Shown one piece after another: positions 43,184-54,789 of a stretch of DNA of 64,000 nt (position 1 is the stretch's first letter; each line of letters opens with the position of its first letter). The DNA comes from Schistocerca nitens. Lineage: Eukaryota; Arthropoda; Insecta; Orthoptera; Acrididae. Made by a program: the position numbers and the translations under genes. The stretch is taken from positions 381,609,348 to 381,673,347 of the forward strand of contig NC_064614.1 in the NCBI RefSeq assembly GCF_023898315.1, in the 5' to 3' direction. Under the pieces are notes generated by a model. The model was not told where the DNA came from. It did not search any database and saw only the letters and a list, made by a program, of their open reading frames with translations.

Positions 43184-43379
43184 ACTTCTAATGTCATTCC
43201 TGTGACAATAAAACAGCAAGTTAGTTAATATTCCACTCTGCAACCATCATCTCAGCACTCCATAAGGTCACAACTGGTTTTCATATCCAAATGTCATCGG
43301 GCATTGTTTTAATTCTCCTCTATATTTGATTCAGGAACTTTAACCTCTTTCATATATGTTATGAAAATTTTACCTAAAC

Positions 43380-44500
43380 TATTTGTAGAACAAAAAAGTG
43401 AGGTATATGGTCATTCCAATATCTAGTTCTGTTGATGAATTTTTTCTGTATCTTCTTGGACTACTCAGATGGTTATTAAATGGTTCTGGGTTGAAAACCA
43501 CTTTGCAGTGTCTTTCCTGCATCCCTGTAGATCAATATCTGGCCAAGAAAACCTTAAGTGTAATCATTTACAAAACCTATTTTCTGAACATCAGCCCACA
43601 AACCTGGCAATGCTCTGCAAAATGTTCTTTTGGTGATATTGTATCAGATTCTCTTCAAGTAATGTGGAAGTAAATATTGGCACAGCCACCATTTTATATG
43701 GCAATTCATGCAATAACTGAGCCAGCAGCTGCATGATGCTCGTTGTGGCCTATTTGATATTGGTTTGGAAGCAAATATCTTCCAGGCCATGTGCAACTGA
43801 TTGATTATCATGCACTGTGTCCTTTAATTTGATTAATTCCTCCTCTAAATTTTCTGTCTGCTCACTTACATTTTGCCATAGTGATAAATCTTTGTCTGTC
43901 TTTTGTGACATTTTATATTTCGATTTTTACCTGACTAAGCAATCTGATTCAGGTGCAATCTCATTTATTATTTTGGAGACTGCTGCTTGGATCTTCACAT
44001 CTACTGTTTAATTATTAGTGTGTCCTTTTCAGACATATGAGCTACTAATTTGTTTGAAAACTTTTTCCTTTGCATTTTGAACTGTTCATGCATCATTGGC
44101 AGAAAAATTATTTACTTTGTCTGAGAGCTGACAAAACAGTGTCTAATAGTGTACTTGGCTTGTGCTTGTTTTATTTCAGGTACTTCATTGGTTAATTTCT
44201 ATATGGCCTCTGGTAAGCCTGCCTGTGCTAACTTTAATGCTGAATTTTCAGTTGAGATTTCCATCAGTATAGCATCTCATTCAATGAAATTTCTAACACG
44301 AGAGCCTCTAGCTTTTCTGAATTTTTTGACACCATACAGCCTTGTCTTTCTAAAATTTCTATGTTGAGCATGTAGCCACTAGAGTTTCTGAAATTTCACC
44401 TATGCGATTTAACGCTGGTCATTTTCCTAGCCATTACCTCCATTTTGCAGAAGAGTTAGATCAACTGATCATTCAGTTGACCTCCCCGATTGGTGCAGTT
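43380..44500 (-). pseudogene. gag-like coiled-coil region of a retroelement
   Basis: The minus strand in shifting frames gives KTDKDLSLWQNVSEQTENLE and EELIKLKDTVHDNQSVAHGL, which has heptad-like hydrophobic spacing. It then reads TSIMQLLAQLLHELPYKMVA, VPIFTSTLLEENLIQYHQ and FSWPDIDLQGCRKDTAKWF. Long N-terminal coiled coils before a capsid-like part are typical of some insect gypsy gag proteins. No pol gene is adjacent in this orientation. The assignment is tentative. Confidence 0.35.
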
Positions 44501-44688
44501 TTCTACTTCAGGGTATGATTCTAGATTATTTGTCTCAGAGGGATGCGCATTGATTCAAAAATTTTATCAAAACTTGAAATTAAATAGAAATGTCAAAAAA
44601 AACATTTCCTCACTACCAGAACAATAAATAAGAAAACCTATTACTATGTTCAAATGAAATAATGACAGTCCCATCACAATAATCCCTG

Positions 44689-44724
<36 letters not shown>
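44689..44724 (+). repeat. poly-A tract, 36 nt
   Basis: Homopolymer at the right border of the gag-like region. It could be the tail of an unidentified retroposed sequence on the plus strand. Confidence 0.9.
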
Positions 44725-44729
<5 letters not shown>

Positions 44730-45240
44730 GAAACAGTTTGGCAGCCTCTCTCTCCATGGATATAAAAATTACTAATTACAATAATTACTGTTGTACAATA
44801 AAAATTGCCTATAATTACTAGATTGAAACTTGAACAAATCTAAGATAGAAACTTGGTAGCAGGCGAGACAGTGTACGAATAAGTAAAATTTCAAAGTTGC
44901 CATTAAGCTGCACTGACAGAAATTGTTCTTCTGATGGTGCCAGTGCAGTGATAAAACGAACAGGGTGACAAAGATACAAATTATGCACACATGATACTTC
45001 TGGCTTCTTATGCAACCAAGAACAGAGATAATCATTATCTCAAATCACGAAAATGTCATCAAGAGATCAGTGGCATATCATAGCTAAAACTTTTGGTGGT
45101 GGCAGTAGTGCTCCAGAAATTTTTTAGCTTTCATTTTAAAATTGTGTGAAGGAAGAAAAATTTGTATAAAATGAAGAGTTATTCAGAAACTTGGTGAAAT
45201 CATAAAAGAATCATATCAAGCATTTCTATTCATTTTAACC
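44725..45240. other. no recognised gene
   Basis: AT-rich. Open frames on the minus strand (44772-45035) show no motif. Confidence 0.4.
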
Positions 45241-45504
45241 CAAACTGTTGTAGTTCTAACTTGATCTATTCATTTACAAATACTACCCATTCACCTTATT
45301 TTAGCTCATGCAAAAAGAGCAGTAACTTTCTCCTTAATCTCTAGATGACAAGTGAAGAATTTTTTTCCTCCATAGAAAGCACTGCAAGTGATTTAGTCTT
45401 CCTGAATTCATAAGGCTTCTTAGAAAAGTTCTTATTATTTCCAGTGTCAACAAGCAGCATTCTGCCTCTGTTGCATCTATGGGAATTGTTGGTCATTGAG
45501 AACA

Positions 45505-46245
45505 TCATCTAACTTGTTTTCTGAGATCAATTTCAGAACTCATTAATGTGATATATTCATCACTATCAGACCTACAGTAGAGTACTTGTAGTTCAGTTTC
45601 AAGTTTTTCTGCATCAATCATTGGATATGCTTCAGTGGACTGTGGACAGTGATCTGCAGTTTGATATTCTAGAATAAAAAATCCCCAAAAGTGCTCACAT
45701 ATTTGTCCATCCAATACATAGTACAGAACAAGGACCATTTGAGTGTTACGAAATTTCACCCATAACAGTTACAAAGGAAGCTTTTATAATTTCCGCCCTT
45801 ATCTCCTCCTGACACATCCATAGCAAGCAGTCTCATTCTGAATGGTCTTTTAAAGACCTTTGAAAACTGCATTAATTTCTTCAAATTTGAATCTAACTTA
45901 CATACAAAATTTTCTAATCCTCTAAATATCCCTACACTTTCTGAATAATCTTTTACATTATGTCCATTTATGGGGACCTCATCATTGATGACATAAAATG
46001 TTATATAAATGAGACTCTCAGTGATATAAGTTTAGCTCTCCTGCAGGGAGGAATATCTACACCCTGGCCTGTTCGGTTCACTATGAACAATTTTAGTGTG
46101 TGCGTGCATTTCTGTTGTAGAAGTATGTCTGTTGTCAATAATAAAGTGTGTGTCAACTGCATTTACAATCATTCTGCTTAATTCTGTGTGTGTTTGCCCA
46201 TTGGAGTCAATACATATGTAAGGGAGTTCCAAAGTTTCCATAAAA
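45505..46245 (-). pseudogene. unidentified ORF remnant, possibly transposase-like
   Basis: Minus frames 46032-46241 and 45505-45759, with a readable stretch between them, give LPYICIDSNGQTHTELSRMI, DTHFIIDNRHTSTTEMHAHT, INDEVPINGHNVKDYSESVG, KVFKRPFRMRLLAMDVSGGD, KGGNYKSFLCNC and TELQVLYCRSDSDEYITL. Composition is protein-like over about 700 bp with few breaks. The 'MD.SGGDKGGNYK' part recalls an uncharacterised arthropod repeat protein family, but I cannot name it. The ORF could be a domesticated or decayed transposon gene. Confidence 0.35.
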
Positions 46246-46249
46246 AATG

Positions 46250-46960
46250 CAGTCTATTAAACGCCTATTGACTGAAAGTCTGTTTGCCTTGCTATGTTGC
46301 ACTTTCATACTTACTGTTCCTAAAAGTGACAGTAAAACTATATAATCAGCTCGCAAGAGATAACATGGAAATCAAAAGCATAACAGTGCAAGGTACCTTT
46401 CAGAATGAAAGCTACGAATATGTTTATTGTTGCTGCTTATGCATGGCAAAGGTGTTAGAGTACCTGGTCTTGATTGACATTTTCTTAACTGTAACTTTCT
46501 CATGGAATGATGAAAGCTTAAGCTGTTTCAGTTCACTTACAATGAGACCTACAGAACTTATTTTTTAGGGATGCAAGACCACTGTTAAAGTTTTGCATAC
46601 AATAAAAGAATAACAAAAATGAATCAAATTAAACAGCTGAAATTCAGGAGGATAATAATCTTATTCTACACTACCACATTCAAGAATATGTTACGTGGTT
46701 TGTAAGCACAAAAACACACACACAAACCATTTTCCACAAGACTGCCAGAATTTGTACTGAGGAAGAGACAGTGGTCTCATTCTTTGTAGCCTCACATGGA
46801 CCTCCATATGTGCACATGCACACAACAGACAGACACCACACTGCTGCAGTTCACATGCAATTCAGTGCAACTCTGATACAGCTACATAAGCACAAACATG
46901 TAGGCAAGGGATTACTGAGGCATTCACGTGTTTCCAATGTGGATGCAGTAAATGTGAGAA
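46250..46960. other. no recognised gene
   Basis: AT-rich spacer with CA-rich patches (46708-46725). The upstream part of the mariner remnant may begin in here but is not readable. Confidence 0.35.
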
Positions 46961-47039
46961 TATTTTCTATGACGACTTTATTGCCTAATGCTCCAAACAG
47001 CACCAACATGCTGGTGTGCCAAGGGGTGCTGCTACTTCG

Positions 47040-47330
47040 TGATAAATCCTCATACACAAATGTTATAATGCAGAAGTTATGCCATCTTAAGTGGGAATAC
47101 TTGAGCAGCTGCCCTGCAATCCTGATATGTACAGATGTGAGTATCATGCCTTTATTCCCATAAAAGAAGGCCTTGAAGCTTCATTGATTCCTGTCAGACG
47201 AGGAGTTGCAGCAGGCAGTTATGGGCTTCTTCATGCAGCAAGGCATGGTGTTTTATCAAACGGGATCTTCAACACGGTACATTAGTGGTATGATTGTCTC
47301 AATGCTCAAGGTAATTTTGGATGACTGGCA
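47040..47330 (+). pseudogene. mariner transposase 3' fragment
   Basis: Plus frames read LKWEYLEQLPCNPDMYRCEY ('L.WE.LEHPPYSPDL.PCDY', third catalytic Asp), HAFIPIKEGLEASL, FLSNGIFNTVH, then WYDCLNAQGNFG ('RW.KC....GDY'). It is the C-terminal end of a SETMAR/mariner-type transposase. One stop precedes WYDCL. The N-terminal part and ends are not found. Confidence 0.65.
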
Positions 47331-47484
47331 TACTGATCCTGGACTGTATGGCCTTTGAACACAAATTTTTGAACATGCCTTATATCTTTTCCACAAACTG
47401 GAAGGTGGCTACAGACATTAAGCTTCACTGTTATATATTGTACAAGTAATAAGAAGGAGTAAAGAAAAACGGGGCTCATTATAA

Positions 47485-47642
47485 TAAATGTATGAAATGA
47501 CTTCACAGTTGTGAATATGGACAACAATCAGCTGTATAATGGAATGACAACAATGAAAATTTGTGCCAGATTTTGACTCGAACCAAGATTTGCTGCTTAA
47601 CCTGAGTGGTTGCCTTATCATTAGGCTATCCGAGCACGCTTC
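47485..47642 (-). mobile_element. tRNA-derived SINE, family 3
   Basis: On the minus strand: 'gtgctcggatagcctaatga' with A box tagcctaatgataagg (47628-47613), B box ggttcgagtc (47584-47575), then 'ccattatacagctgattgtt' toward 47520 and an end near 47485. A and B box spacing is tRNA-like, and the following body identifies a SINE. Target duplication not resolved. Confidence 0.8.
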
Positions 47643-47645
47643 ATC

Positions 47646-48289
47646 ACTAGACCCAAACTTTCAAACATAATCAATCATGTGTCTACAACCTGCTCTCATA
47701 CCATCCATTGTGGGTATTCCTGTACAGAGGAGACATTTTAATTGAAAGTTGCTTGCCTGGTGTCAATGGATAAGTTTGATATTGCAGTGCCTGTGTTGTT
47801 TACAAATACATACTTTGCAATGTTGATAAACGTTTAATAAAGAGGAAATATAACCCAAGGACCATGCAGTACCTCTCACCTATAAGGGGCAAGACTTCCA
47901 TATTTTTTAGAAATCACTTTATTCCAACCTGAAAACCCCACTGAACCTATGGCTCCTGAGTTCCACATAACTCATAATAAGAAGGGTTTAACTGCCTACC
48001 GGTAAGCCAAGAGATCCAGACCCGCCAAAGTCCCGTGAGTCACTGTGTCTAAAAAAAAAAAAAAATCTATGTTTCCCGCCATGTACTACCATCGTGTGTT
48101 ACAATAAAACAGCACACTGCCCCTGCATACGTTTTTGTAGCATCAGAACCTACTTGGAATACCGTTCAGCAAGTTTGTAGTTCCCATTGCTTTTTATTGA
48201 CTTATTGTTTGTGCTCCGTATTTTCCCATTATATCCCTTACTTATGCAGTCTTGCTTCCAATGTCACATTTTCCCACATTTTCTGCACT
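47646..48289. other. no recognised gene
   Basis: Spacer with a 14-nt poly-A (about 48051-48064) and no supported frame. Confidence 0.4.
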
Positions 48290-50695
48290 TTCAATACGAT
48301 CCGAGTAAATTTCCCGACCATGTTGTAGTTTCGGATGGAGATTTTAATTTACCAGATATAGACTGGGAGACTCAAATGTTTATAAATTTTTTAAAGTGCG
48401 TTATCTACCTTGAGCATTTAAACAGAGTACCGACTCGAGGCGATAACATATTAAACCTTCTGGTGACAAACAGACCCGAGCTATTTGAAGTAGTTAACGC
48501 AGAACAGGCAATCAGCGATCATAAAGCGGTTACAGCATCGGTGATTTCAGCCGTAAATAGAAATATTAAAAAAGGTAATAAGATTTTTCTGTTTAGCAAA
48601 AGTGACAAAAAGCAGATATCAGAGTACTTGACTGCTCAACAAAAAGTTTTATCTCAAGTACAGATAGTGTTGAGGAACAGTGGACAAAGTTCAAACCGTC
48701 GTACAATATGCATTAGATGGGTATGTGCCAAACAAGATCGTAAGAGTTGGAAAAGAGCCAACGTGCTGCAACAACCGAGTCAGAAGACTGCTGTGGAAGC
48801 AAAGGGAACTTCACAGCAGACATAAACGTAGCCAAAGCCTTGAAGACAAACAAAAATTACACGAAGCGAAATGTAGTGTGAGGAGGGCTATGCAAGAGGC
48901 GTTCAATGAAATCGAAAGTAAAGTTCTATGCACTGACTTGGTAGAAAATCTTAAGCAATTTTGGTCTTACGTCAAAGCAGTAGGTGGCACAAAATCTCCA
49001 GACACTCTGTGACGAAAATGGTACTGAAACAGAGGATGACAGACTAAAGGCCGAAATACTACATGTCTTTCTACAAAGCTGTTTCACAGAGGAAGACTGC
49101 ACTGTAGTTCCTACTCTAGATTGTCGCACATATGACAAATTGTAGATATCGAAATAGATGACAGAGGGATAAAAAAACAATTAAAATCGCTCAGAAGAGG
49201 AAAGGCCGCTGGACCTGATGGGATACCAGTTCGATTTTACACAGGGTACGCGAAGGAACTTGCCCCCCCCCCCCCCCCTCCACCCTCCGCCCTGTAGCGG
49301 TGTACCGTAGGTCTCTAGAAGAGCGCAGCGTTCCAAAAGATTGGAAAAGGGCACAGGTAATCCCCGTTTTCAAGAAGGCAAGAAGGGACGTCGAACAGAT
49401 CTGCAGAACTATAGACCTATATCTCTAACGTCGGTCAGTTGTACAGTTTTGGAACACGTATTATGTTCGAGTATAATGACTTTTCTGGAGACTAGAAATC
49501 TACTCTGTAGGAATCAGCATGGGTTTCGAAAAAGACGATCGTGTGAAACCCAGCTCGCTCTATTCGTCCACGAGACGTAGAGGGCCATAGACACGGGTTC
49601 CCAAGTAGATGCCGTGTTTCTTGACTTCCGCAAGGCGTTCGATACAGTTCCCCACAATCGTTTAATGAACAAAGTAAGAGCAAATGGACTATCAGACCAA
49701 TTGTGTGGTTGGATTGAAGAGTTTCTACATAACAGAACGCAACATGTCATTCTAAATGGAGAGAAGTCTTCCGAAGTAAGAGTAATTTCAGGTGTGCAGC
49801 AGGAGAGTGTCGTAGGACCGTTGCTATTCAGAATATATAAAAATGACCTTGTGAATAACATCGGAAGTTCACAGAGGCTTTTTGCGGATGATTCTGTAGT
49901 ATATCGAGAGGTCGTAACAATGGAAAATTGTATTGAAATGCAGGAGGATCGCAACGAATTGACGCATGGTGCAGGGAATGGCAATTGAATCTCAATGTAG
50001 ATAAGTGTAATGTGCTGCGAATACATAGAAATAAAGATCCTTTATCATTTAGCTACAATATAACAGGTCAGCAACCGGAAGCAGCTAATCCCATAAATAA
50101 TCTGGGAGTAGGCATTAGGAGTGATTTAAAATGGAATGAGCATACAAAAATTAATCATCGGTAAAGCAGGTGCCAGACTGAGATTCATTGGAAGAATCGT
50201 ATGCAAATGCAGTCCGAAAACAAAGGAGGTAGGTTACAATACACTTGTTCGCCAACAGCTTAAATACTACTCAGGATCCGTAACAGATAGGGTTGATAGA
50301 AGAGACAGAGAAGATCCAACGGAGAGCAGCGCCCTTCATTACAAGATCGTTTAGTAATCGCGAAAGCGTTACGCAGATGACAGATAAACTCCAGGGGAAG
50401 ACTCTGCAAGAGAGACGCTCAATAGGTCGGTACGGGCTTTTGTTGAAGTTTCGAGAACATACCCTCACCGAGGAGCCAAGCAGTATCTTGCTCCCTCCTA
50501 CGTATATCTTGCGAAGAGACCATGAGGATAAAATGAAAGAGATTAAAGCCCACACAGAGGCATACCGACAATCTTTCTTTCCACGAACAATACGAGACTG
50601 GAATAGAAGGGAGAACCAATAGAGGTTCTCAAGGTACCCTCCGCCACACACCGTCAGGTGGCTTGCGGAGCATGGATGTAGATGTAGATCCGAAC
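48290..50695 (+). mobile_element. jockey-like LINE, 5' truncated
   Basis: Same family as 21.8-23.7 kb. It begins inside the endonuclease, runs through RT, and ends with 'cacaccgtcaggtggcttgc' and a short gatgta repeat at about 50680-50690. About 2.4 kb. A C16 run (49263-49278) replaces sequence in the linker compared with the other copy. Confidence 0.87.
48305..50620 (+). pseudogene. jockey-like LINE endonuclease end and RT
   Basis: Frame 48187-48825: VVVSDGDFNLPDIDWETQMF (GDFN), LNRVPTRGDNILNLLVTNRP, AISDHKAVTASV (SDH). Frame 48680-49012: linker GKEPTCCNNRVRRLLWKQRE, KQFWSYVKAVGG. Then RSVPKDWKRAQVIPVFKK, NQHGFRKRRSCETQLALFVH, VFLDFRKAFDTVPHNRLMNK (motif A), QLCGWIEEFLHNRTQHVILN, LFADDSVVYREVV (motif C) in frame 49614-49988, and the C-terminus 50293-50622 (QRRAAPFITRSFSNRESVTQ, FFPRTIRDWNRR). 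Motif B is degenerate (GVQQESVVGPLLF). Frameshifts break it into at least five frames. Confidence 0.83.
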
Positions 50696-51068
50696 GTCCG
50701 AAATGACAGCACCTCACGTCAGTGTTGACTACAATTTTCCGCATTCTAATCACATAATTCTCTTTAGACTCTTACTGTCATTGCAACAATCCATTTAGTT
50801 GTCAGCATTTGGTTATAGCTGAAGTGCAACCTAGGTCCATTATCGTAGGCCAGTGTAAATTGATAGATGTGCTAATGTATTAATGAGGAACCAATTTATT
50901 CTGAAAAAGTTGCAGTTTTGGCTACCAGGTGTAAATCTGATTCTATGAATGCAGGAAAGACGCATAGATAATTATGTTTCCATGCGTAACAGAGTAGGAG
51001 TAGGACATGGACAGAAAAGATCAAATAAGTGAGAAAGGAATAATGCTGATTCTATTATTAATCGCCGC
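50696..51068. other. no recognised gene
   Basis: No open frame or repeat identified between the LINE and the DUF4817 element. Part may be the terminal region of that element. Confidence 0.4.
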
Positions 51069-52129
51069 TCACACAATTTGTTCAACATAAGCAGCAGAGA
51101 CGTCGAGGAGATGCTGCATCCATAAAATGACGCGTTCAGTAGTTGCTTGCAGCAGTTCTGGTGTCTGAGCAATGTGTTCCTGTACACGGGCTTTCAGATC
51201 AGGTAGAGACCGAACGTGTCTCTGGTAAACACATTCTTTTATAACTGCAGTGCCAAAGGTCACATGGATTGAGATCGGGTGCTCTTGCAGGCCACGCATC
51301 TAGGAAATCTCTGGACATAACACGTGCATGGAATGTTGCGTTAAGCAGATCTTTCACTGGGTGAGTGACGGGAGTTGTTGCCCCATCTTGCACGAAAACT
51401 GATTTCCATATGGTTGTTCTCTTCCAAATCAGGAACCATGTTGTGCATGTAGGTCACGATAACACGAGAACGTCATGGTACACCTGACATGCCCTATGAT
51501 TATATTCTCTTAAAAGAAGAACGCACCAAGAATAAAGGTGCTTGTGAATACACACCACAAAGTAACATATGACTAAAGCAATGGCTCTTCGTGTACAACA
51601 AGCAGTCTAACAGTACGCATAGTTTGGAAGTTGTGTGTATTCACTGCACACTATGGTGTAAAATGTGCCTCGCCATTCCATAGAATAGGCCCTAATGCCA
51701 AGCCACATGTCATCAACTTCGATCCATGTCAGAAATCGAGGAGCAAATTCAGAAAGTTGTTGCGGGTCATGAGGTTTCAGCTGTTGCACCATATGGATCT
51801 TGTATGGGCATCAGTGTAAAATAGACTGCAAAGTTGTCCGTATTGTTGACCATGGTATGGACAATTCTCATGACACTGACGAGCACCATCACTACCTGGG
51901 GCACATGTTGCATGGTAAGTTAAAGCAAAAGCAATTTTATCAGTAGCTTCCATTATCAGTAGCTTCCATTATCAGTAGCTTCCAGGTAACATACCAAGCT
52001 CATCCGTATTTTCTAATTTCATTATCATCTTCTTTAAACCATTTAATGACATTGGGTCTCTCCTCAGACTTTTCAGTCGACGATACTCCATCAATGCAGC
52101 ACTGCAATTGCTACCATTCACATAAAATA
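51069..52129 (-). pseudogene. DUF4817-type mariner transposase, interrupted by a Tc1 element
   Basis: Minus strand from 52129: FYVNGSNCSAALMEYRRLKS, SLNGLKKMIMKLENTDELGM (N-terminal HTH, DUF4817-like), a 16-bp tandem repeat in the coding part, QLKPHDPQQ, LWNGEAHFTP (first Asp of 'DEAHF' changed to Gly), VQDGATTPVTHPVKDLLNAT (Asp 2), WPARAPDLNPCD (Asp 3), then RSLPDLKARVQEHIAQTPEL. The remaining 5' codons lie at 53517-53560 beyond the inserted Tc1 copy. Frameshifts at about 51300 and in the middle. Inactive. Confidence 0.75.
51938..51985 (+). repeat. 16-bp tandem repeat, three copies
   Basis: 'tatcagtagcttccat' starts at 51938, 51954 and 51970. It lies inside the DUF4817 transposase coding region just after the HTH (minus-strand LPG SYWK..), and 16 is not a multiple of three, so it breaks the frame. 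Confidence 0.9.
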
Positions 52130-53518
52130 CAGTACTGACGATTACAACTGCCACACCAAGAAAAAATGCAGATGATAAACGGGTATACTAGAACTGACAT
52201 GTGATTACATTTTCACGCAGTTTGGGTGCATAGATCCTGAGAAATCAGTACCCAGAACAACCACCTCTGGCCGTAATGACGGCCTTGATACGCCTGGGCA
52301 TTGAGTCAAACAGAGCTTGGATGGCGTGTACAGGTGCAGCTGCCCATGCAGCTTCAACACGATACCACAGTTCATCAAGAGTAGTGACTGCCGTATTGTG
52401 GCGAACCAGTTGCTCGGCCACCATTGACCTGACGTTTACAGTTGGTGAGAGATTTGGAGAATGTGTTGGCCAGGGCAGCAGTCGAACATTTTCTGTATCC
52501 AGAAAGGCCCGTACAGGACCTGCAACATGCGGTCGTGCATTATCCTGCTGAAATGTAGGGTTTCGCAGGGATCGAATAAAGGGTAGAGCCACGGGTTGCA
52601 ACACATCTGAAATGTAACGTCCTCTGTTCAAAGTGCCGTCAATGCGAAAAAGAAGTGACCGAGACGTGTAACCAATGGCACACCATACCATCACGCCGGG
52701 TGATACGCCAGAATAGCGACGACGAATACACGCTTCCAATGTGCGTTCACCGCGATGTCGCCAAACACGGATGCGACCATCATGATATTGTAAACAGAAC
52801 CTGGATTCATCCGAAAAAAAGACGTTTTGCCATTCGTGCACCCAGGTTCGTGGTTGAGTACATCATCGCAGGCGCTCCTGTCTGTGATGCAGCGTCAAGG
52901 GTAACCGCAGCCATGGTCTCTGAGCTGATAGTCCATGCTGCTGCAAAAGTCGTCGAACTGTTCGTGCAGATGGTTTTTGTCTTGCAAGTGTTCCCATCTG
53001 TTGACTCAGGGATCGAGACGTGGCTGCACGATCCGTTACAGTCATGTGGATAAGATGCCTGTCATCTCGACTGCTAGTGATACGAGGTCGTTGGGATCCA
53101 GCACGGCGTTCCGTATTACCCTTCTGAACCCACCGATTCCATATTCTGCTAACAGTAATTGGATCTCGACCAACGCGATCAGCAATGTCGCGATACGATA
53201 AACCGCAATCGCGATAGGCTACAATCCGATCTTTATCAAAGTCGGAAACGTGATGGTACGCATTTCTCCTCCTTACACGAGCCATCGCAACAACGTTTCA
53301 GCAGGCAACGCCGGTCAACTGCTGTTTGTGTAAGAGAAATCGGTTGGAAACTTTCCTCATGTCAGCACGTTGTAGGTGTCGCCACCGGTGCCAATCTTGT
53401 GTGAATGCTCTGAAAAGCTAATCATTTGCATATCACAGCATCTTCTTCCTGTCGGTTAAATTTCGCGTCGGTAGCACATCATCTTCGTGGTGTAGCAATT
53501 TTAATGGCCAGTAGTGTA
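52128..53518 (-). mobile_element. Tc1-like element, copy 1
   Basis: TA at 52128-52129 and 53517-53518. Terminal repeats: left 'cagtactgacgattacaact' (diverged), right reverse complement 'cactactggccattaaaatt'. About 1.39 kb. The same family begins at 63593. Inserted in a DUF4817 transposase gene. Confidence 0.88.
52245..53285 (-). pseudogene. Tc1-like transposase, one stop and mutated catalytic Glu
   Basis: One frame of 346 codons with a TGA at about 52863-52865 (context RLR.CTQPRTWVHEW, likely TGG to TGA). N-terminal HTH: VSDFDKDRIVAYRDCGLSYR, VGRDPITVSRIWNRWVQKGN. Second HTH: ATSRSLSQQMGTLARQKPSA. Catalytic: NVFFSDESRFCL (Asp 1), TFQQDNARPHVAG (Asp 2), LPWPTHSPNLSPTVNVR where the family has SPDLSPIENVW, so the catalytic Glu is Val and Asp is Asn. 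The position of the lost Glu is 34 residues after Asp 2. C-terminus SMPRRIKAVITARGG is intact. Inactive. Confidence 0.88.
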
Positions 53519-53600
53519 GTATCATTAACAGCACACGCTCTCTTCTCGACAGTCGTACTGTTCACTCACATTATGGCTTATCAAATGACAGAGTGGATGT
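53517..53600 (-). pseudogene. 5' end of the interrupted DUF4817 transposase
   Basis: The minus strand reads SRRERVLLMIL up to the TA, and joins in frame to FYVNGSNC at 52127 when the Tc1 element and one TA are removed. Further upstream codons are not readable. Confidence 0.6.
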
Positions 53601-53789
53601 CATACAGTGTACTGGACCAAATTTGCACCTGGTGACCAAAACTGGAACCAATTTTTTCCAGCGGAAATCGGTTCTGCATTAATGCTTTAGCATATCTCGA
53701 AAGTTTCGCTGCCATACGATAATTACAGCCCATACTGGACCTCTATGAGTAGCTAGATTTTAATTATAACCACTTGGTATTACCAGGGG

Positions 53790-54520
53790 CATTCGGTAAG
53801 TAATGCGATATATTTTTCTCTCGGCCAATTTCGGTCGAAGAAATACGGAATTTCTGTTGGGTCATCGTGTGAAATTCCTGCTTCCGCCCCTATAGTTTTA
53901 TGAAGTTCCGATAGGTGGTGGTGCTGTTCCTATATGCAGTCTTCAAAATGACGTCTGTATAGAGATGCGTTTCCAGCGGAGAGTTGTTATTGAGTTTCTT
54001 TTGACGGAAAACGAGAGCATCGTAGATATTTATAGGCACTTTCAGAATGTCTGCAGAGACCTGGCAGTGAACGAAACCACTGTGAGTCATTGGGTGAAGC
54101 GTCTGTCATCATCGCAACAAGGTAGCACAGACCTGACCGACCTCCAGTATGCCAGCCGGGCGCACCCAACTGTGACTTCTGCAATGCTGGAACGTATGGA
54201 CTCTCATTCGAGGTGTTCGACGGATTACAATGAAACAACTCACTGCACGACTGGACGTCGCTGATGGTAGTGCCGACTGTCTGGTCACCAGTTCGAGTAC
54301 TCAAAGGTATGTGACCACTCGTTTCCTCGCCGCGTAACAGAAGACCATAAAGATCAACGAAGGACCGTCTGTTCAGATTTACTAGCGCATTACGTGGCTG
54401 ACCGTAGCAATTTTTTGTGGAGCATCATCACAGAATATGAAACATGGGTTCATCACTTCGAACCGGGAACAAACTGGAGGCGGCAAAGGGCGAAAAAATT
54501 AATTTGAAGTCAAACAGCGG
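53790..54520 (+). pseudogene. mariner-type transposase N-terminal half
   Basis: The element tip is near 53791 ('taagtaatgcgatat', similar to the tip at 62336). Frame 53965-54264: MRFQRRVVIEFLLTENESIV, DIYRHFQNVCRDLAVNETTV, SHWVKRLSSSQQG (HTH_48 type). After frame changes: HYVADRSNFLWSIITEYETW then VHHFEPGTN. The catalytic 'TGDETWV.H.EP' box reads ITEYETWVHHFEP, so the first Asp is lost. The C-terminal half is missing. Same family as the element at 61.0-62.3 kb. Confidence 0.78.
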
Positions 54521-54789
54521 AAAAACAGACCAAATGAGGAGAAAAATGAAAAAGAGGAAAAATTAAAACACCGAATTCGTTTCAAAAGCATACTGAACAG
54601 TTCCTTAATAAATCATTACCTAATTTTATGAAAGTAAACAAATTTCCTCTGCGTGCCTCAAAACTAAAGCAGCCACTGTTGAGACGACCTAAGAGTTGAA
54701 CGACTACAGCGAGCAACTCAATGGGCTATAAGCAGTCGCCTGCCACTGGTGTAGGGGCGATGGCTTCAGGGAAGGGAACAAAACATCCA

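Noticed and set aside
46771..47163. 130-codon plus-strand frame
   Set aside because: The mariner C-terminal motifs at 47080-47320 are read in another frame. This frame shows none.
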